From an uncultured Chlorobiaceae bacterium (GTDB lineage: Bacteria; Bacteroidota; Chlorobiia; Chlorobiales; Chlorobiaceae): 39,858 nt of DNA. The DNA is taken from NCBI GenBank assembly GCA_903838025.1, contig CAILXB010000177.1, positions 1 through 39,858 of the forward strand, written 5' to 3'. Position numbers and translations under genes: made by a program. Each line of letters begins with the position of its first letter. Positions within the stretch are counted from its first letter, which is position 1. Positions 16,070 to 25,549 of this stretch are shown here, piece by piece. The notes beneath the pieces were generated by a model, which ran no database searches, had not been told where the DNA came from, and worked only from the letters and a program-made list of their open reading frames with translations.

Positions 16070-17797
16070 TCATCGCTCCATTGCTGCCATGCTGGCGGTT
16101 TCGTAGTTTTTGCGGTAGGCCTGCACTCCCTGAAAAAGAGTGTATGCAATTTTTTTCTGCTCCTGGCGGTCACGAAGAATATGCTCCTCCCGTGCATTGG
16201 AGAGGTAACCCACTTCAACAAGGGCGCTCGGCATGGAAGGGCTCCATAACACCATAAAACCGGCCTGGTGCACTCCGCCTCTTGTATTGACCGTCTGCTG
16301 ATAATTTGGGTTAAGAATGTGGCGAGCAAGGGATGCTGACTGCCGGGCAAATGCGCTCTGGGCCATACTGCTCATGATAAGATACTCTTCAGTAAAGCCT
16401 TTGTAAGCCTGTGTGTAGTCAGCCTCCTGGCGTATCACCGAATTTTCAAACAGGGCAACTTCAAGAGCCTCTTTGGTTTTGTGGGCTCCGAGAATGTAGA
16501 CATCAGAACCCCGAACACTGCGGTCTGGATTTGCGTTGCAATGAATACTGATAAAAAGTTTTCCTCCGCTCTGGTTTGCTATTTTCCCCCTTTGAAGCAA
16601 AGGGATAAAGGTGTCCTCCTTTCTTGTATAGACGACCCGTACATCCGGCCACTTCTGCGAAATAAACTTCCCGAGATCACGAACAATATTGAGTGCTACA
16701 TCTTTTTCACTAGTGCCGTTTCCGCCTGTAGCCCCAGGATCCTTTCCTCCATGGCCTGCGTCAAGCACAATAGTATCAAGCTTCCACTTTTCAATATCGC
16801 GACTAAGAACTCGTGCAATCTGCCGCTCTTTGTCGTTGCGGCCAGCAGCCTGGGCATTGGCGTTACTGTGGACAACGATCGTGTAGCGATTGTGTTTGTT
16901 GTCGCGCTGAAATTCTACCGAATTCACAACAAACAAGCGATTGTCGAGCGCAATGGTAAACTGTAACCCTGATCCAGATGCCTGTTTTGGAGTGATTGAG
17001 CTGACCACACTTCCGCTGTACACTTTTGTCAAAGCGCTGATGTCACCAAATGCTTTTTCAAGGGAAAAATAGGTGTACCCCTCTTTGTTAAGCGTAACGA
17101 GTGAGGCCTGGGAAGCAATACCGGAAGCTGAAAAGGTGATAAGCGCTCCATCCGAACGTTTTTTGACCTCAATTCCAGTAATGACCGTTCTCTCTGTTTC
17201 AGCCCGCTTGTTGGCGGACTCTGCGTCAAGAGAGCCATCATCGTTGAGCGTCCCGACTGTTCCGTCCGATTCTCCAATACTTTTCCGGTCAAGCCGAATA
17301 CGTATTTGGCCAGACGACTGGTTATAAAGCACCTCCCTGTCGAGCCATACGTTGAAAAGCCGGCAGACCTGACTTACTGGCAGCAAAAGCCGTGATTGCT
17401 TCAGTACAGGAGCCGACGACAGTTGGATAATCCTTTTTGGAAGTTCAGGGTTTCTCGAAAGAACAAGAACAAAATTATTACCGGCCATAATCGTACAAAT
17501 CGTTCCGGGCATCCCGAGAGATTCTTCAATAACAAGCTTGCCCTGCTCATTACGATAACTCATGCGCAAAGCCCGCACCATGGATTCAAGATCAATCATC
17601 AGAAGGCCCGCTCTTTTCTGGGCTGCCACCTTCATAGTGTAACCCTGATCCTCTCCTGTCATCACCTGAAGCGAAACGGTGCACTCTCCAGGTTGCGCCG
17701 GTGAGAGTGCAGAAAGGGTTCTGAAGGAGAGCATCAACAGTGTCAGCAGCATCAGAGCGGACAAACCAGAACGAAGAATGCGCAAAAAGTGGAACAT
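16070..17797 (-). CDS. N-acetylmuramoyl-L-alanine amidase (AmiC-like, AMIN plus Amidase_3)
   Basis: About 575-577 residues with ATGs at 17797 and 17803. A signal peptide (about 1-33) leads to a copper-amine-oxidase-N-like domain (about 40-175), an acidic linker, an AMIN-type domain (about 205-315) and a zinc amidase domain (about 340-570). Zinc and catalytic residues visible in the longer numbering are His351 in VLDAGHGGKDPGA, Glu366 in TSEKDVALN, His421 in ISIHCNAN, and the Glu in ALVEVGYLSN. It cuts the peptide stem from muramic acid in the periplasm, for daughter-cell separation or wall turnover. It is transcribed away from topA. Confidence 0.9.
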   Translation of the reverse strand: MFHFLRILRSGLSALMLLTLLMLSFRTLSALSPAQPGECTVSLQVMTGEDQGYTMKVAAQKRAGLLMIDLESMVRALRMSYRNEQGKLVIEESLGMPGTICTIMAGNNFVLVLSRNPELPKRIIQLSSAPVLKQSRLLLPVSQVCRLFNVWLDREVLYNQSSGQIRIRLDRKSIGESDGTVGTLNDDGSLDAESANKRAETERTVITGIEVKKRSDGALITFSASGIASQASLVTLNKEGYTYFSLEKAFGDISALTKVYSGSVVSSITPKQASGSGLQFTIALDNRLFVVNSVEFQRDNKHNRYTIVVHSNANAQAAGRNDKERQIARVLSRDIEKWKLDTIVLDAGHGGKDPGATGGNGTSEKDVALNIVRDLGKFISQKWPDVRVVYTRKEDTFIPLLQRGKIANQSGGKLFISIHCNANPDRSVRGSDVYILGAHKTKEALEVALFENSVIRQEADYTQAYKGFTEEYLIMSSMAQSAFARQSASLARHILNPNYQQTVNTRGGVHQAGFMVLWSPSMPSALVEVGYLSNAREEHILRDRQEQKKIAYTLFQGVQAYRKNYETASMAAMER

Positions 17798-17910
17798 GAT
17801 CATCGAATCATTATTTTTTCCCGATAGTCGGTCGGGGTAAAATAATAATAATAAAATATCTCTCTTCTCCCTCTACCTCCGGATTTTATTGCCCGAAATG
17901 ATCGCTTCCA

Positions 17911-17928
17911 CAAAAAGCCCAAGGGGCT
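17911..17928 (-). terminator. Short terminator-like hairpin in the amidase leader
   Basis: Read on the minus strand, AGCCC-CTT-GGGCT is followed by TTTTT. No minus-strand gene ends here, and the site is about 114 bases before the amidase start, so it could be an attenuator or chance. The stem is only five pairs. Confidence 0.25.
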
Positions 17929-18027
17929 CAATCGAGCAGCGAAAAATGGTAAAATTTGTTTTTTGCTCTTCAACACCTATCTTTTTCAAAATTTTACTTG
18001 TAATGCTTTTAATACCGGTACTGATCA

Positions 18028-20427
18028 ATGGCCCCAAAACCTGCAACACTCTCTGCCAGAAACAGGACCCTGATTGTCGTAGAATCTCCCTCAAAGGCAA
18101 AAACTATCAATAAATACCTCGGAGACAAGTATGCGGTTTTCGCATCGGTAGGCCATATCAGAGATCTGCCGAAAAAGGAGATTGGTCTTGATTTTGACCA
18201 TCATTACGAGCCGAGGTATGAAATTATTTCCGGAAAAGAGAAGGTTGTTCATCAATTAAAAAAACTTGCGGCTGAAGCCAACGAAATTCTCATAGCGACT
18301 GACCCTGACCGCGAAGGTGAGGCTATCGCATGGCATATCTCTCAGGAGATCGGCGTAACCAACAAACCGGTATCGCGGGTGCTTTTTAATGAAATCACCA
18401 AAAACGCGATCATTGCGGCTATCCAAGCTCCACGGCAAATCGACGACTGCCTTGTGCGCTCACAGCAAACCCGTCAGGGGCTTGATAAAATAGTGGGCTA
18501 TAAGATCAGCCCTTTTTTGTGGAATGTGGTGCTGCGCGGTCTTTCTGCCGGCAGGGTGCAATCCGTTGCGCTGCGACTGATCTGCGAGCGTGAAGCGGAG
18601 ATCACCCGCTTCCAGATTGAGGAGTACTGGTCGATTGCTGCTGATTTTACCACACCGGGCCACGAGTCTTTCCGGGCAAGGCTTGTGCGCCTCGAGGGTG
18701 ACAAGCCGCAGATCTGCAATCAGCAGCAGGCAGAGTCCATTGCAGCCCTCATCAAAAAGGGGAATTTTGCAGTACGGGAAATCGCTCCACGTGTACAGCA
18801 GCGAAAAGCTCCACTGCCTTTTACCACCTCACTCCTCCAGCAGGCGGCATCGAACCAGCTCGGCTTCGGATCAAAGAAGACCATGAGCGTTGCACAGCAA
18901 CTCTATGAAGGTATTGATCTTGGCGCTGAGGGCACGGCTGGTCTCATCACCTACATGAGAACCGATTCAACACGTATCGGTGCCGAAGCGGTCGTTGAGG
19001 TCAGAGGCTATATCAATCAGCAGTTCGGCAAAGAGTATATCGGTTTCGGCGGAGCAGCAAAACCGGGTAAAAATGCACAGGATGCGCATGAAGCGATCCG
19101 ACCAACATCGATTTTCAAAAAACCGGAGCAACTCAAACCCTATCTTTCATCCGACCAGTTTAAATTGTATGAGCTGATCTGGAAGCGTTTTCTTGCCGCC
19201 ATGATGGCTCCCGCAAAAATTGAACAGACGCGGGTTGATGTCGAGGATCGTGCCGAAAAGTTCCTCTTCAGGGCAACGGGTAGCCGGGTTCTTTTTGCTG
19301 GATTCATGCGGGTCTATGATGACCAGAAGGAGCTGGATTACGAGGCACAAACTTCTACGAAGGAGGATGTGGAAAAGGAGCTGACGGTAAAATTACCTGA
19401 ACATTTGTCGATCAATGACCCCCTTGCTCTTGCGAATCTTGACCAGAAACAGAGCTTTACCCGCCCTCCGGCACGCTACAGTGAGGCGACACTGGTAAAG
19501 GATCTCGACCATTTTGGTATTGGACGGCCATCCACTTATGCATCCATTTTTTCGACACTGCAGGATCGACGCTATGTAGAGCTGGAAAAGAAAAAAATTC
19601 TGCCCACTGAACTTGGCAAGGACGTCTCACTGATTCTTGTTGCCAATTTTCCTGATCTTTTCAATGTTGACTTCACCGCCTTCATGGAAAATGAACTCGA
19701 CAAGGTGGCAAGCGGAGAGGATAACTATGAAAAGGTGCTCGACAATTTCTACAAACCGCTTGAAGCGGTGCTGGGCCTGCGCAAATCCAATCCAATTGTT
19801 CCCCAGAACAGCGAAACTGTGCGCTGTGAAAAGTGCGGGGAGGGGCTTATGGTGGTCAAATGGACAGCAAATGGAAAATTTTTTGGCTGTTCATGCTACC
19901 CTAAATGCAAAAATATCAAGGCGATAAGCAGCAACAAGGCAAAAGCTGTTGATACGGCAATCCTCTGCCCCTCCTGCAAGGAAGGACACATGCTTTTGCG
20001 CAGCGGAAGATTTGGCGCTTTTCTTGCCTGTTCCAACTACCCCAAGTGCAATACGCTGCTTAATTTGAACAAACAGCGCCACATCGAACCATTGAAAACG
20101 CCGCCGGTAGTGACCACCATTCTCTGTCCAAAGTGCAGCTCCCCGCTCTATCTTAGAAGCGGAAAGCGGGGGTTGTGGCTTGGCTGCTCAAAATTCCCCA
20201 AATGCAAGGGACGCATGGCATGGAGCACCCTTGACGAAAGTACCCAAAGTCACTGGGAGGCAATCATGACCGACCACCAGAACGCTCACCCTGCGGTCAT
20301 GCTGACAATGGTTGACGGAAAAGCGGTACCGATGACCGTGCCCGTTGATGATATCATCCTGAAAGCGGAAGAGGCTGGGCTGATTATTGCCTCTCCCGTT
20401 GAAGAGAGTGCCGAAATCACCCCATAA
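18028..20427 (+). CDS. topA: DNA topoisomerase I TopA
   Basis: This 799-residue type IA topoisomerase relaxes negative supercoils. The TOPRIM domain starts LIVVESPSKAKTI and holds ATDPDREGEAIAWH; the active-site tyrosine is Tyr309 in TYMRTDSTRI. The C-terminus has three four-cysteine zinc ribbons starting CEKCGEG, CPSCKEG and CPKCSS (about residues 597-735), then a roughly 60-residue tail. Length fits a form with full zinc domains. Its last 11 bases overlap the 3' end of feoB on the other strand. Confidence 0.96.
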   Translation: MAPKPATLSARNRTLIVVESPSKAKTINKYLGDKYAVFASVGHIRDLPKKEIGLDFDHHYEPRYEIISGKEKVVHQLKKLAAEANEILIATDPDREGEAIAWHISQEIGVTNKPVSRVLFNEITKNAIIAAIQAPRQIDDCLVRSQQTRQGLDKIVGYKISPFLWNVVLRGLSAGRVQSVALRLICEREAEITRFQIEEYWSIAADFTTPGHESFRARLVRLEGDKPQICNQQQAESIAALIKKGNFAVREIAPRVQQRKAPLPFTTSLLQQAASNQLGFGSKKTMSVAQQLYEGIDLGAEGTAGLITYMRTDSTRIGAEAVVEVRGYINQQFGKEYIGFGGAAKPGKNAQDAHEAIRPTSIFKKPEQLKPYLSSDQFKLYELIWKRFLAAMMAPAKIEQTRVDVEDRAEKFLFRATGSRVLFAGFMRVYDDQKELDYEAQTSTKEDVEKELTVKLPEHLSINDPLALANLDQKQSFTRPPARYSEATLVKDLDHFGIGRPSTYASIFSTLQDRRYVELEKKKILPTELGKDVSLILVANFPDLFNVDFTAFMENELDKVASGEDNYEKVLDNFYKPLEAVLGLRKSNPIVPQNSETVRCEKCGEGLMVVKWTANGKFFGCSCYPKCKNIKAISSNKAKAVDTAILCPSCKEGHMLLRSGRFGAFLACSNYPKCNTLLNLNKQRHIEPLKTPPVVTTILCPKCSSPLYLRSGKRGLWLGCSKFPKCKGRMAWSTLDESTQSHWEAIMTDHQNAHPAVMLTMVDGKAVPMTVPVDDIILKAEEAGLIIASPVEESAEITP

Positions 20428-22555
20428 GAAGAGCTATGTGGTAGACAACAAAAGAGAGAAGCCAGGCCACAGAGAGGGAGTAGGCCGAATAGAGCAACAC
20501 CGGGCGCCAGCGGCCAACCTCTTTTTTCATAACGCCGAGTGCCGCTACGCAAGGGATATAGAGCAGGACAAAGACCATAAGGCTAAGTGCTGTTGCCCGG
20601 CTGAATGAGGGATCGTGCCGAAGAACCGTTTTCAGCTCTACAGGGGTTCCATCATGTTGCCCAATGGATGAGATGGTGGCGAGGGTGGAAACAACGACCT
20701 CCTTCGCCGCCAGGCCGGTTACAAGGGCGATACCAATCCGCCAGTCAAAGCCAATGGGGCGGATAAGGGGCTCAAGCACTTTGCCAGCCCTTCCTGCCAG
20801 AGAGTACTCGAGCTGTTCCGACCGTATGCGCAAGTCAAGCTCTCTTTGTTGAACCTTTTTTTCAACATCACCCATGCCGCTTGCGGCAATACGTACCGTT
20901 TCAGCCGCAAGTTTTGCCTGAAGTACCTCGTTGCGGGGGTAGTTGCTTACCGCCCAGATAATGATAACCGCCCCGAGAATAAGTGTCCCTGCTTTTTTCA
21001 AATAGAGCCAGGCTTTCACCTTTGCCTGAAAGAGAACTGAGGAGAGTGTCGGCCAGCGATAGGGCGGCAACTCCATGACAAAGGGCTCTGAATCGCTTTT
21101 CAGAACAGTCGACTTGAGAAGCAAGGCGGTCCAGAGACCAACCACAATTCCGAGAAGGTAAATGCCGAACATGACGTTGGCTGCCACATCGGGTGGAAAA
21201 AAGGCAGCGGTCAGCAGTACATAGACCGGAAGTTTAGCTCCGCAACTCATGAAAGGAATAATCATGATAGTGACAAGCCTGTCGGTTGGGCTTTTGAGCG
21301 TTCGTGTCGCCATGATGGCCGGAATGGAACAGCCAAAGCCTGTTATCATGGGGATAAAGGACTTGCCGTGAAGACCGAAACGGTGCATCAGCCGGTCAAT
21401 CACAAATGCTGCCCGGGCCATATAACCGGAAGCCTCAAGAAAGGAGAGTCCGATAAAGAGCAGTACGATATTGGGCAAAAAGAGCAGCACACCACCAACA
21501 CCGGCAATGATGCCGTCAATGACGATAGAGCGAAGTGTCTCATTCGGCAAAAGTGGAGCAATCACGGAGGCGATGAGGCCGAAAAAAAATTCAAGTGCAC
21601 CCATAACCGGCGAAGCAAGGGTAAAGGTCAACTGAAAAATGGCCCAGACCACCAATAAAAAAATTGGCAAGCCAAGCACCCGGTTGAGCACCACCATGTC
21701 GATATAGTCCGTTGGTGTAGCCTTGACTCCTCCCGGAAAACGGATACACTCCTGCATGGCTCCCCGAATAAAAGCATGACGATCTTCGGTTATGAGAATT
21801 TCGGGCTCCGAATCATGCAGCCGTTCAGCTTCACGAAGGGCCTCCTGAAGGGCAAGTTCAACTTTTACCCAGACCGGATAGTGCTGCACTTCGTTATAGG
21901 CCTGCCGGTCATTCTCCAGCAGCTTGATGGCAAGCCATCGTGCATTAAAGGCACCAAGTTCCCGTTGATGGAGAAGATATGTGGTAATTTTTTCAACCGA
22001 AGCTTCAAGTTCTGGACGAAAAAACAGCTTGTTTTTTTTGATTTCAATATCATTTCGGGAGAGTCGAATGATATGATCGAGCAGCGCATCAAGTCCAATA
22101 TTCTTTTTGGCCGAGGTCGGAACAATGTGGCAACCGAGAAGCTTCTGCAACTGCTTGATATCGAGAACAATACCCTTCTCCTCAACCTCGTCAATCATAT
22201 TGAGGGCAACGAGAAAATCAACTTCAAGCTCCATGAGCTGCGTTGTCAAAAGCAGGTTCCGCTCAAGATTTGTTCCTTCTACAACGTTGACAACAACATC
22301 AGGCGGCTCCTTTATGAGATACTCCCTTGTTACAATCTCCTCCGGGGAGTAGGGGGTGAGTGAGTAGATTCCAGGTAGATCAACCACTGTAATCAAGTAT
22401 CCCTTGTACTCAAGATATCCCTCATGCTTTTCAACGGTCACCCCTGAAAAATTTCCAACTTTCTGGTGAGCGCCAGTCAGCGCATTGAAAAGAGAGGACT
22501 TGCCGCAATTCGGATTGCCTGCAAGCGCAACTTTGATCTCTTTATGTTCACTCAT
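20417..22555 (-). CDS. feoB: Ferrous iron transport protein B
   Basis: This 712-residue inner-membrane Fe(II) importer has a cytoplasmic GTPase domain: G1 GNPNCGKSS (13-21), a switch region with NFSGVTVEK, G3 DLPGIYSL, and a G4-like LNMIDEVEEKG. The transmembrane Gate/Core regions follow (GFGCSIPAIMATRTL, PFMSCGAKLPVYVLL, GLAAKEVVVSTLA). The start is shared with feoA (ATGA). FeoC is not present. It is oriented convergently with topA. Confidence 0.96.
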   Translation of the reverse strand: MSEHKEIKVALAGNPNCGKSSLFNALTGAHQKVGNFSGVTVEKHEGYLEYKGYLITVVDLPGIYSLTPYSPEEIVTREYLIKEPPDVVVNVVEGTNLERNLLLTTQLMELEVDFLVALNMIDEVEEKGIVLDIKQLQKLLGCHIVPTSAKKNIGLDALLDHIIRLSRNDIEIKKNKLFFRPELEASVEKITTYLLHQRELGAFNARWLAIKLLENDRQAYNEVQHYPVWVKVELALQEALREAERLHDSEPEILITEDRHAFIRGAMQECIRFPGGVKATPTDYIDMVVLNRVLGLPIFLLVVWAIFQLTFTLASPVMGALEFFFGLIASVIAPLLPNETLRSIVIDGIIAGVGGVLLFLPNIVLLFIGLSFLEASGYMARAAFVIDRLMHRFGLHGKSFIPMITGFGCSIPAIMATRTLKSPTDRLVTIMIIPFMSCGAKLPVYVLLTAAFFPPDVAANVMFGIYLLGIVVGLWTALLLKSTVLKSDSEPFVMELPPYRWPTLSSVLFQAKVKAWLYLKKAGTLILGAVIIIWAVSNYPRNEVLQAKLAAETVRIAASGMGDVEKKVQQRELDLRIRSEQLEYSLAGRAGKVLEPLIRPIGFDWRIGIALVTGLAAKEVVVSTLATISSIGQHDGTPVELKTVLRHDPSFSRATALSLMVFVLLYIPCVAALGVMKKEVGRWRPVLLYSAYSLSVAWLLSFVVYHIALLMG

Positions 22556-22818
22556 GCGTTACTGCCGGAAAAAAGAACACCATCCCCTGACTCCCCGACT
22601 TTACACACCAAAACACCCTCTGCCTCAGTTTTTCTCATGGCAAGATAAAGCCCTTTGAAAAAAATCTCAATTGGATCACCAAGTGGTGCAACCCTGAGCA
22701 CCTTGAATGTTGTCCCTTTTATCAACCCCATATCCATGATTCTGCGTCTGATGACACTCTCCGCCTTCAGGGCCGTCACTTCAGCCTTGTCTCCCACCTT
22801 CAATTCTGATAACCGCAT
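22552..22818 (-). CDS. feoA: Ferrous iron transport protein A
   Basis: This 88-residue SH3-like protein partners FeoB. It shows MRLSELKVGDKAEV, IRRRIMDMGLIKGT (the FeoA core), VAPLGDPIEI and LAMRKTEAEGV. GGGAG lies about 10 bases before the ATG. Its stop overlaps feoB's ATG. Transcription probably begins at the promoter described just upstream. Confidence 0.93.
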   Translation of the reverse strand: MRLSELKVGDKAEVTALKAESVIRRRIMDMGLIKGTTFKVLRVAPLGDPIEIFFKGLYLAMRKTEAEGVLVCKVGESGDGVLFSGSNA

Positions 22819-22852
22819 GGCATAATCTCCCTCAAAACAATAAAAAAATAAT

Positions 22853-22889
22853 TAGGACGAATAATATCCTATTTAACGGTTACCAGCAA
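22853..22889 (-). promoter_or_regulatory. feoAB promoter with overlapping inverted repeat (iron-regulator operator candidate)
   Basis: On the minus strand a -10-like TATTAT (22866-22861) lies 17 bases after TTGCTG (22889-22884). An inverted repeat TAGGA-N9-TCCTA (22853-22871 on the plus strand), with near-matching outer bases, covers the -10. That layout suits repression by a metal-dependent dimer (Fur or DtxR type), though it is a consensus match to neither. Confidence 0.45.
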
Positions 22890-22918
22890 GAAAAAATTGC
22901 ATCTTTGGAAAAAAGGAG

Positions 22919-23299
22919 TTATCCGTGCGGCGCCGCAGCGCCAGGAAAGGGAGGCCAACCCATCCGCTCTCCACCAATCAGATGGGCGTGGATATGAAGA
23001 ACGCTCTGCAGGGCATCCTTGCCGGTATTAAAAACAAGCCTGTAACCAGACTCCCTGATGCCGACAATCTCTGCAACAACTCCGGCGGCCAGAAGAATGT
23101 GACCGGCAATCGCTTCATCTTCCAGGCAAAGATCGTTAAGCGAGGCGATATGCTTGACGGGAATAATCAGTACGTGCTCTGCTGTAACGGGCGTGATGTC
23201 GCGAAAAGCGACAACATGATCATTGCGATAGAGAATTTTTGCTGGAATCTCACCGCGCACAATGCGGCAAAAAAGACAATCAGCTTCCTGTTGTAGCAT
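22919..23299 (-). CDS. HIT family nucleotide hydrolase/transferase
   Basis: This 126-residue protein has the histidine triad HIHAHLIGG (His102, His104, His106), the FCRIVRGEIPA start with a CxxC pair (Cys8, Cys11), and HVLIIPVKHIASL. It belongs to the Hint-like branch, which hydrolyses purine nucleoside phosphoramidates; the exact substrate cannot be read. It follows the lipoprotein gene by 34 bases on the same strand. Confidence 0.9.
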   Translation of the reverse strand: MLQQEADCLFCRIVRGEIPAKILYRNDHVVAFRDITPVTAEHVLIIPVKHIASLNDLCLEDEAIAGHILLAAGVVAEIVGIRESGYRLVFNTGKDALQSVLHIHAHLIGGERMGWPPFPGAAAPHG

Positions 23300-23333
23300 A
23301 AGGGACTCCTCTTTTAACTCTTTAGGGTGGTTC

Positions 23334-23849
23334 TCAAGGTTCTTGCACTACAGAGAGCGACGCCGTGCCATTGCCCGTCATGACGACAACTTTAAGCTTC
23401 TCTTTTTCAGCCGAAACAACTCCGCCCACCCCGTCACCGGAAGTAACAATGGTTGAAACCTTCTGAAAACCTTTACTCTTAAGCTGGCTCTCAACGTCCT
23501 TGACAATATTTCCAGAAACACTCTCGAAGACGACGTTCCAGCTCTTCCCCTCAGGAGTCTCTGAACGGGTAACAACCCCTATCTTACCCCAGGAAAACCT
23601 CGGAACATCAGCAGGCATATCGGCTGGCCAGACTCCGCTGTTGCCCTGAATTTCAATTTTCTGCCCTTGGGACTGGATAGTTATGTTACTGCCGCCAGAA
23701 TTGATATCGACTTTTTTGCCTGTTGACTGCTCAATCGCTTTTTCCACAAGCACATCCTCAATCTTTTTCTGGCAGGAAGAGAGGGTTGTACTGAGAGCAA
23801 GGAGTGCCAGAAACATTCCGGCATAACGAACATATAATGGTACCGGCAT
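23334..23849 (-). CDS. Lipoprotein of unknown function
   Basis: 171 residues. A hydrophobic signal ends in lipobox LSSC (lipid on about Cys26), then KKIEDVLVEKAIEQSTGKKVDIN, a strand-rich part (NITIQSQGQKIEIQGNSG) and a domain with VPRFSWGKIGVVTRSETPEGKSWNVVFES and EKLKVVVMTGNGTASLSVV. I do not recognise a named family. The lipobox suggests envelope attachment. It may share a transcript with the HIT gene. Confidence 0.7.
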   Translation of the reverse strand: MPVPLYVRYAGMFLALLALSTTLSSCQKKIEDVLVEKAIEQSTGKKVDINSGGSNITIQSQGQKIEIQGNSGVWPADMPADVPRFSWGKIGVVTRSETPEGKSWNVVFESVSGNIVKDVESQLKSKGFQKVSTIVTSGDGVGGVVSAEKEKLKVVVMTGNGTASLSVVQEP

Positions 23850-23967
23850 AGCAAAATATTCTACGGTTATAAATTATTTTCAGTGAAACAGCATACACGC
23901 AATGTACGCAAATGCCAGAAAAGAGAAAAAAAATGTATTCCCGACCACAGGCTTGCCGAAAATTCGG

Positions 23968-25299
23968 TTATGCAACCGATGAGGTATTTGCGGTGCCTTC
24001 GTCAACCAGCCTGGGAACTTCAGAGACTTTTGATGCAAGCACTTTATCGATCCTCTGGCCATCAAGATCAACAATTTCAAGAGTCCACTCTTCCCATTTC
24101 ACAATATCACCCGTCCTCGGCATACGCCCAAGCAGCCACATCATAAGACCGCTGAGGGTATGATAAAGCCCCTTATCCTCCTCGGGCACACATTTCAACT
24201 CAAGCGTGTCTTTCAGTTCAGGCACAGGGATAAGGCCATCAAGCAGCCAGGAACCATCAAAGCGTTCCACAGCCCATGAATCCTCAAGATTGCGCGGAAC
24301 AAATTCTCCGGTAACCGCCTCAAGCATATCCTGAAGGGTAACCAACCCCTGAATTTCACCATACTCGTCAACCACAAAAACCATCTGGGTGCCAGATGTC
24401 CTGAAATGGTCGAGCAGCTCCATGCCTGTAAGCGTTTCAGGAACATAAACGCAGGGTTGCAACTGCGAGGTAAATTCAGTGAGCCCCCCTTTCAGCGTTT
24501 TAGAAAGAAGCTGTTTGGCATTCACAACCCCAAGCAATGACTGAAGTCCTCCATTGCAGACGGGAAAACGCGAGTGCTCCGACTCTGTCACCCTGTCGAT
24601 ATTTTCTTCAAGCGGCCGGGATACGTCAAGAGAGACAATGTCTGCCCTTGGAACCATCAGCGAACCGAGTTGACGGTCATCGAGACGGAAAACATTACGC
24701 ACCATTTCATGTTCATGCTGCTCAATCACCCCGGCTTCAGAACCCTCCTCGAGCATGGCATGAATCTCTTCCTCCGTGACGCTCGGCATGATGTGAGGAT
24801 GGTTTCCCGTCAGACGGAGAATCGCATCGGTCGAGGCCGTAAGCAGCCTACCAAACGGGCGCGTTATCGAAGAGAGCGTACGCATGGGGCGTGCAACCAT
24901 ACAGGCAATTCCTTCCGGATTGAACTGGCCAAGACGTTTAGGAACAAGCTCTCCTACCACAATGGTGGTGTAAGTAATCGAAAGCACTACAAAAACTATT
25001 GCAACAATATGGCTTATCTTTGGATCCATGCCGAGCACCTGAAACCATTGAGCTAAAGGTCCAGCAAAGGCACCCTCTCCAACAATACCATTCAGGATAC
25101 CTATGGAGGTAATGCCAATCTGAATAGTCGAAAGAAACCTTGTTGGCTCCTGACAAAGCTTCAGGGCAACAGCCGCCGACTTGTCTCCATCCTCTGCAAG
25201 CTTTGAAAGACGGGAGCGCCTTGAAGTTACCAGCGCAATTTCCGACATGGCAAAAAGCCCGTTAACAAAAATCAAAACAAGAAGAAAGAGTATTTCCAT
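23968..25299 (-). CDS. CNNM/CorC (HlyC) family membrane protein with CBS pair
   Basis: 443 residues. An N-terminal DUF21 membrane domain (about 1-190, with FVNGLFAMSEIALV and TIVVGELVPKRLG) is followed by a CBS pair (about 210-330, starting RLGSLMVPRADIV-like and holding TQMVFVVDEYGEIQGLVTLQD) and a C-terminal CorC_HlyC domain (about 345-430). Members move or regulate Mg2+/Co2+ or other cations; the old name hemolysin is misleading. The gene stands alone on the minus strand between the lipoprotein and the eRF1-like gene. A 250-base non-coding stretch (25300-25549) lies upstream, in which I see no clear feature. Confidence 0.9.
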   Translation of the reverse strand: MEILFLLVLIFVNGLFAMSEIALVTSRRSRLSKLAEDGDKSAAVALKLCQEPTRFLSTIQIGITSIGILNGIVGEGAFAGPLAQWFQVLGMDPKISHIVAIVFVVLSITYTTIVVGELVPKRLGQFNPEGIACMVARPMRTLSSITRPFGRLLTASTDAILRLTGNHPHIMPSVTEEEIHAMLEEGSEAGVIEQHEHEMVRNVFRLDDRQLGSLMVPRADIVSLDVSRPLEENIDRVTESEHSRFPVCNGGLQSLLGVVNAKQLLSKTLKGGLTEFTSQLQPCVYVPETLTGMELLDHFRTSGTQMVFVVDEYGEIQGLVTLQDMLEAVTGEFVPRNLEDSWAVERFDGSWLLDGLIPVPELKDTLELKCVPEEDKGLYHTLSGLMMWLLGRMPRTGDIVKWEEWTLEIVDLDGQRIDKVLASKVSEVPRLVDEGTANTSSVA

Positions 25300-25549
25300 A
25301 ATTATTCAGGTTGAACCGGTCAAGAGAAAAAGAAAAAAAATTGGTGCCGCTACAACCCATCAAACGGCAGAGCCCCGACCGGTTCTGTTGTTACACAATT
25401 TTCATGATCACTATGATTACGACACCATTCAACTACATTTTTATTCTGCAACTTCCAAACCAGATATCTCCACATGTAGCGACTTATGCCACCCACCACT
25501 ACTCAGGCAAAAAGAGTAAAACCACCCGGTCGAGGCATTGCTGCGCGCT

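Noticed and set aside
17873-18100. A 75-codon minus-strand frame between the amidase and topA.
   Set aside because: It overlaps the topA start region and shows no start signal or family pattern.
21776-22363. A 195-codon plus-strand frame inside feoB.
   Set aside because: It mirrors the GTPase domain of feoB, a well-supported gene.
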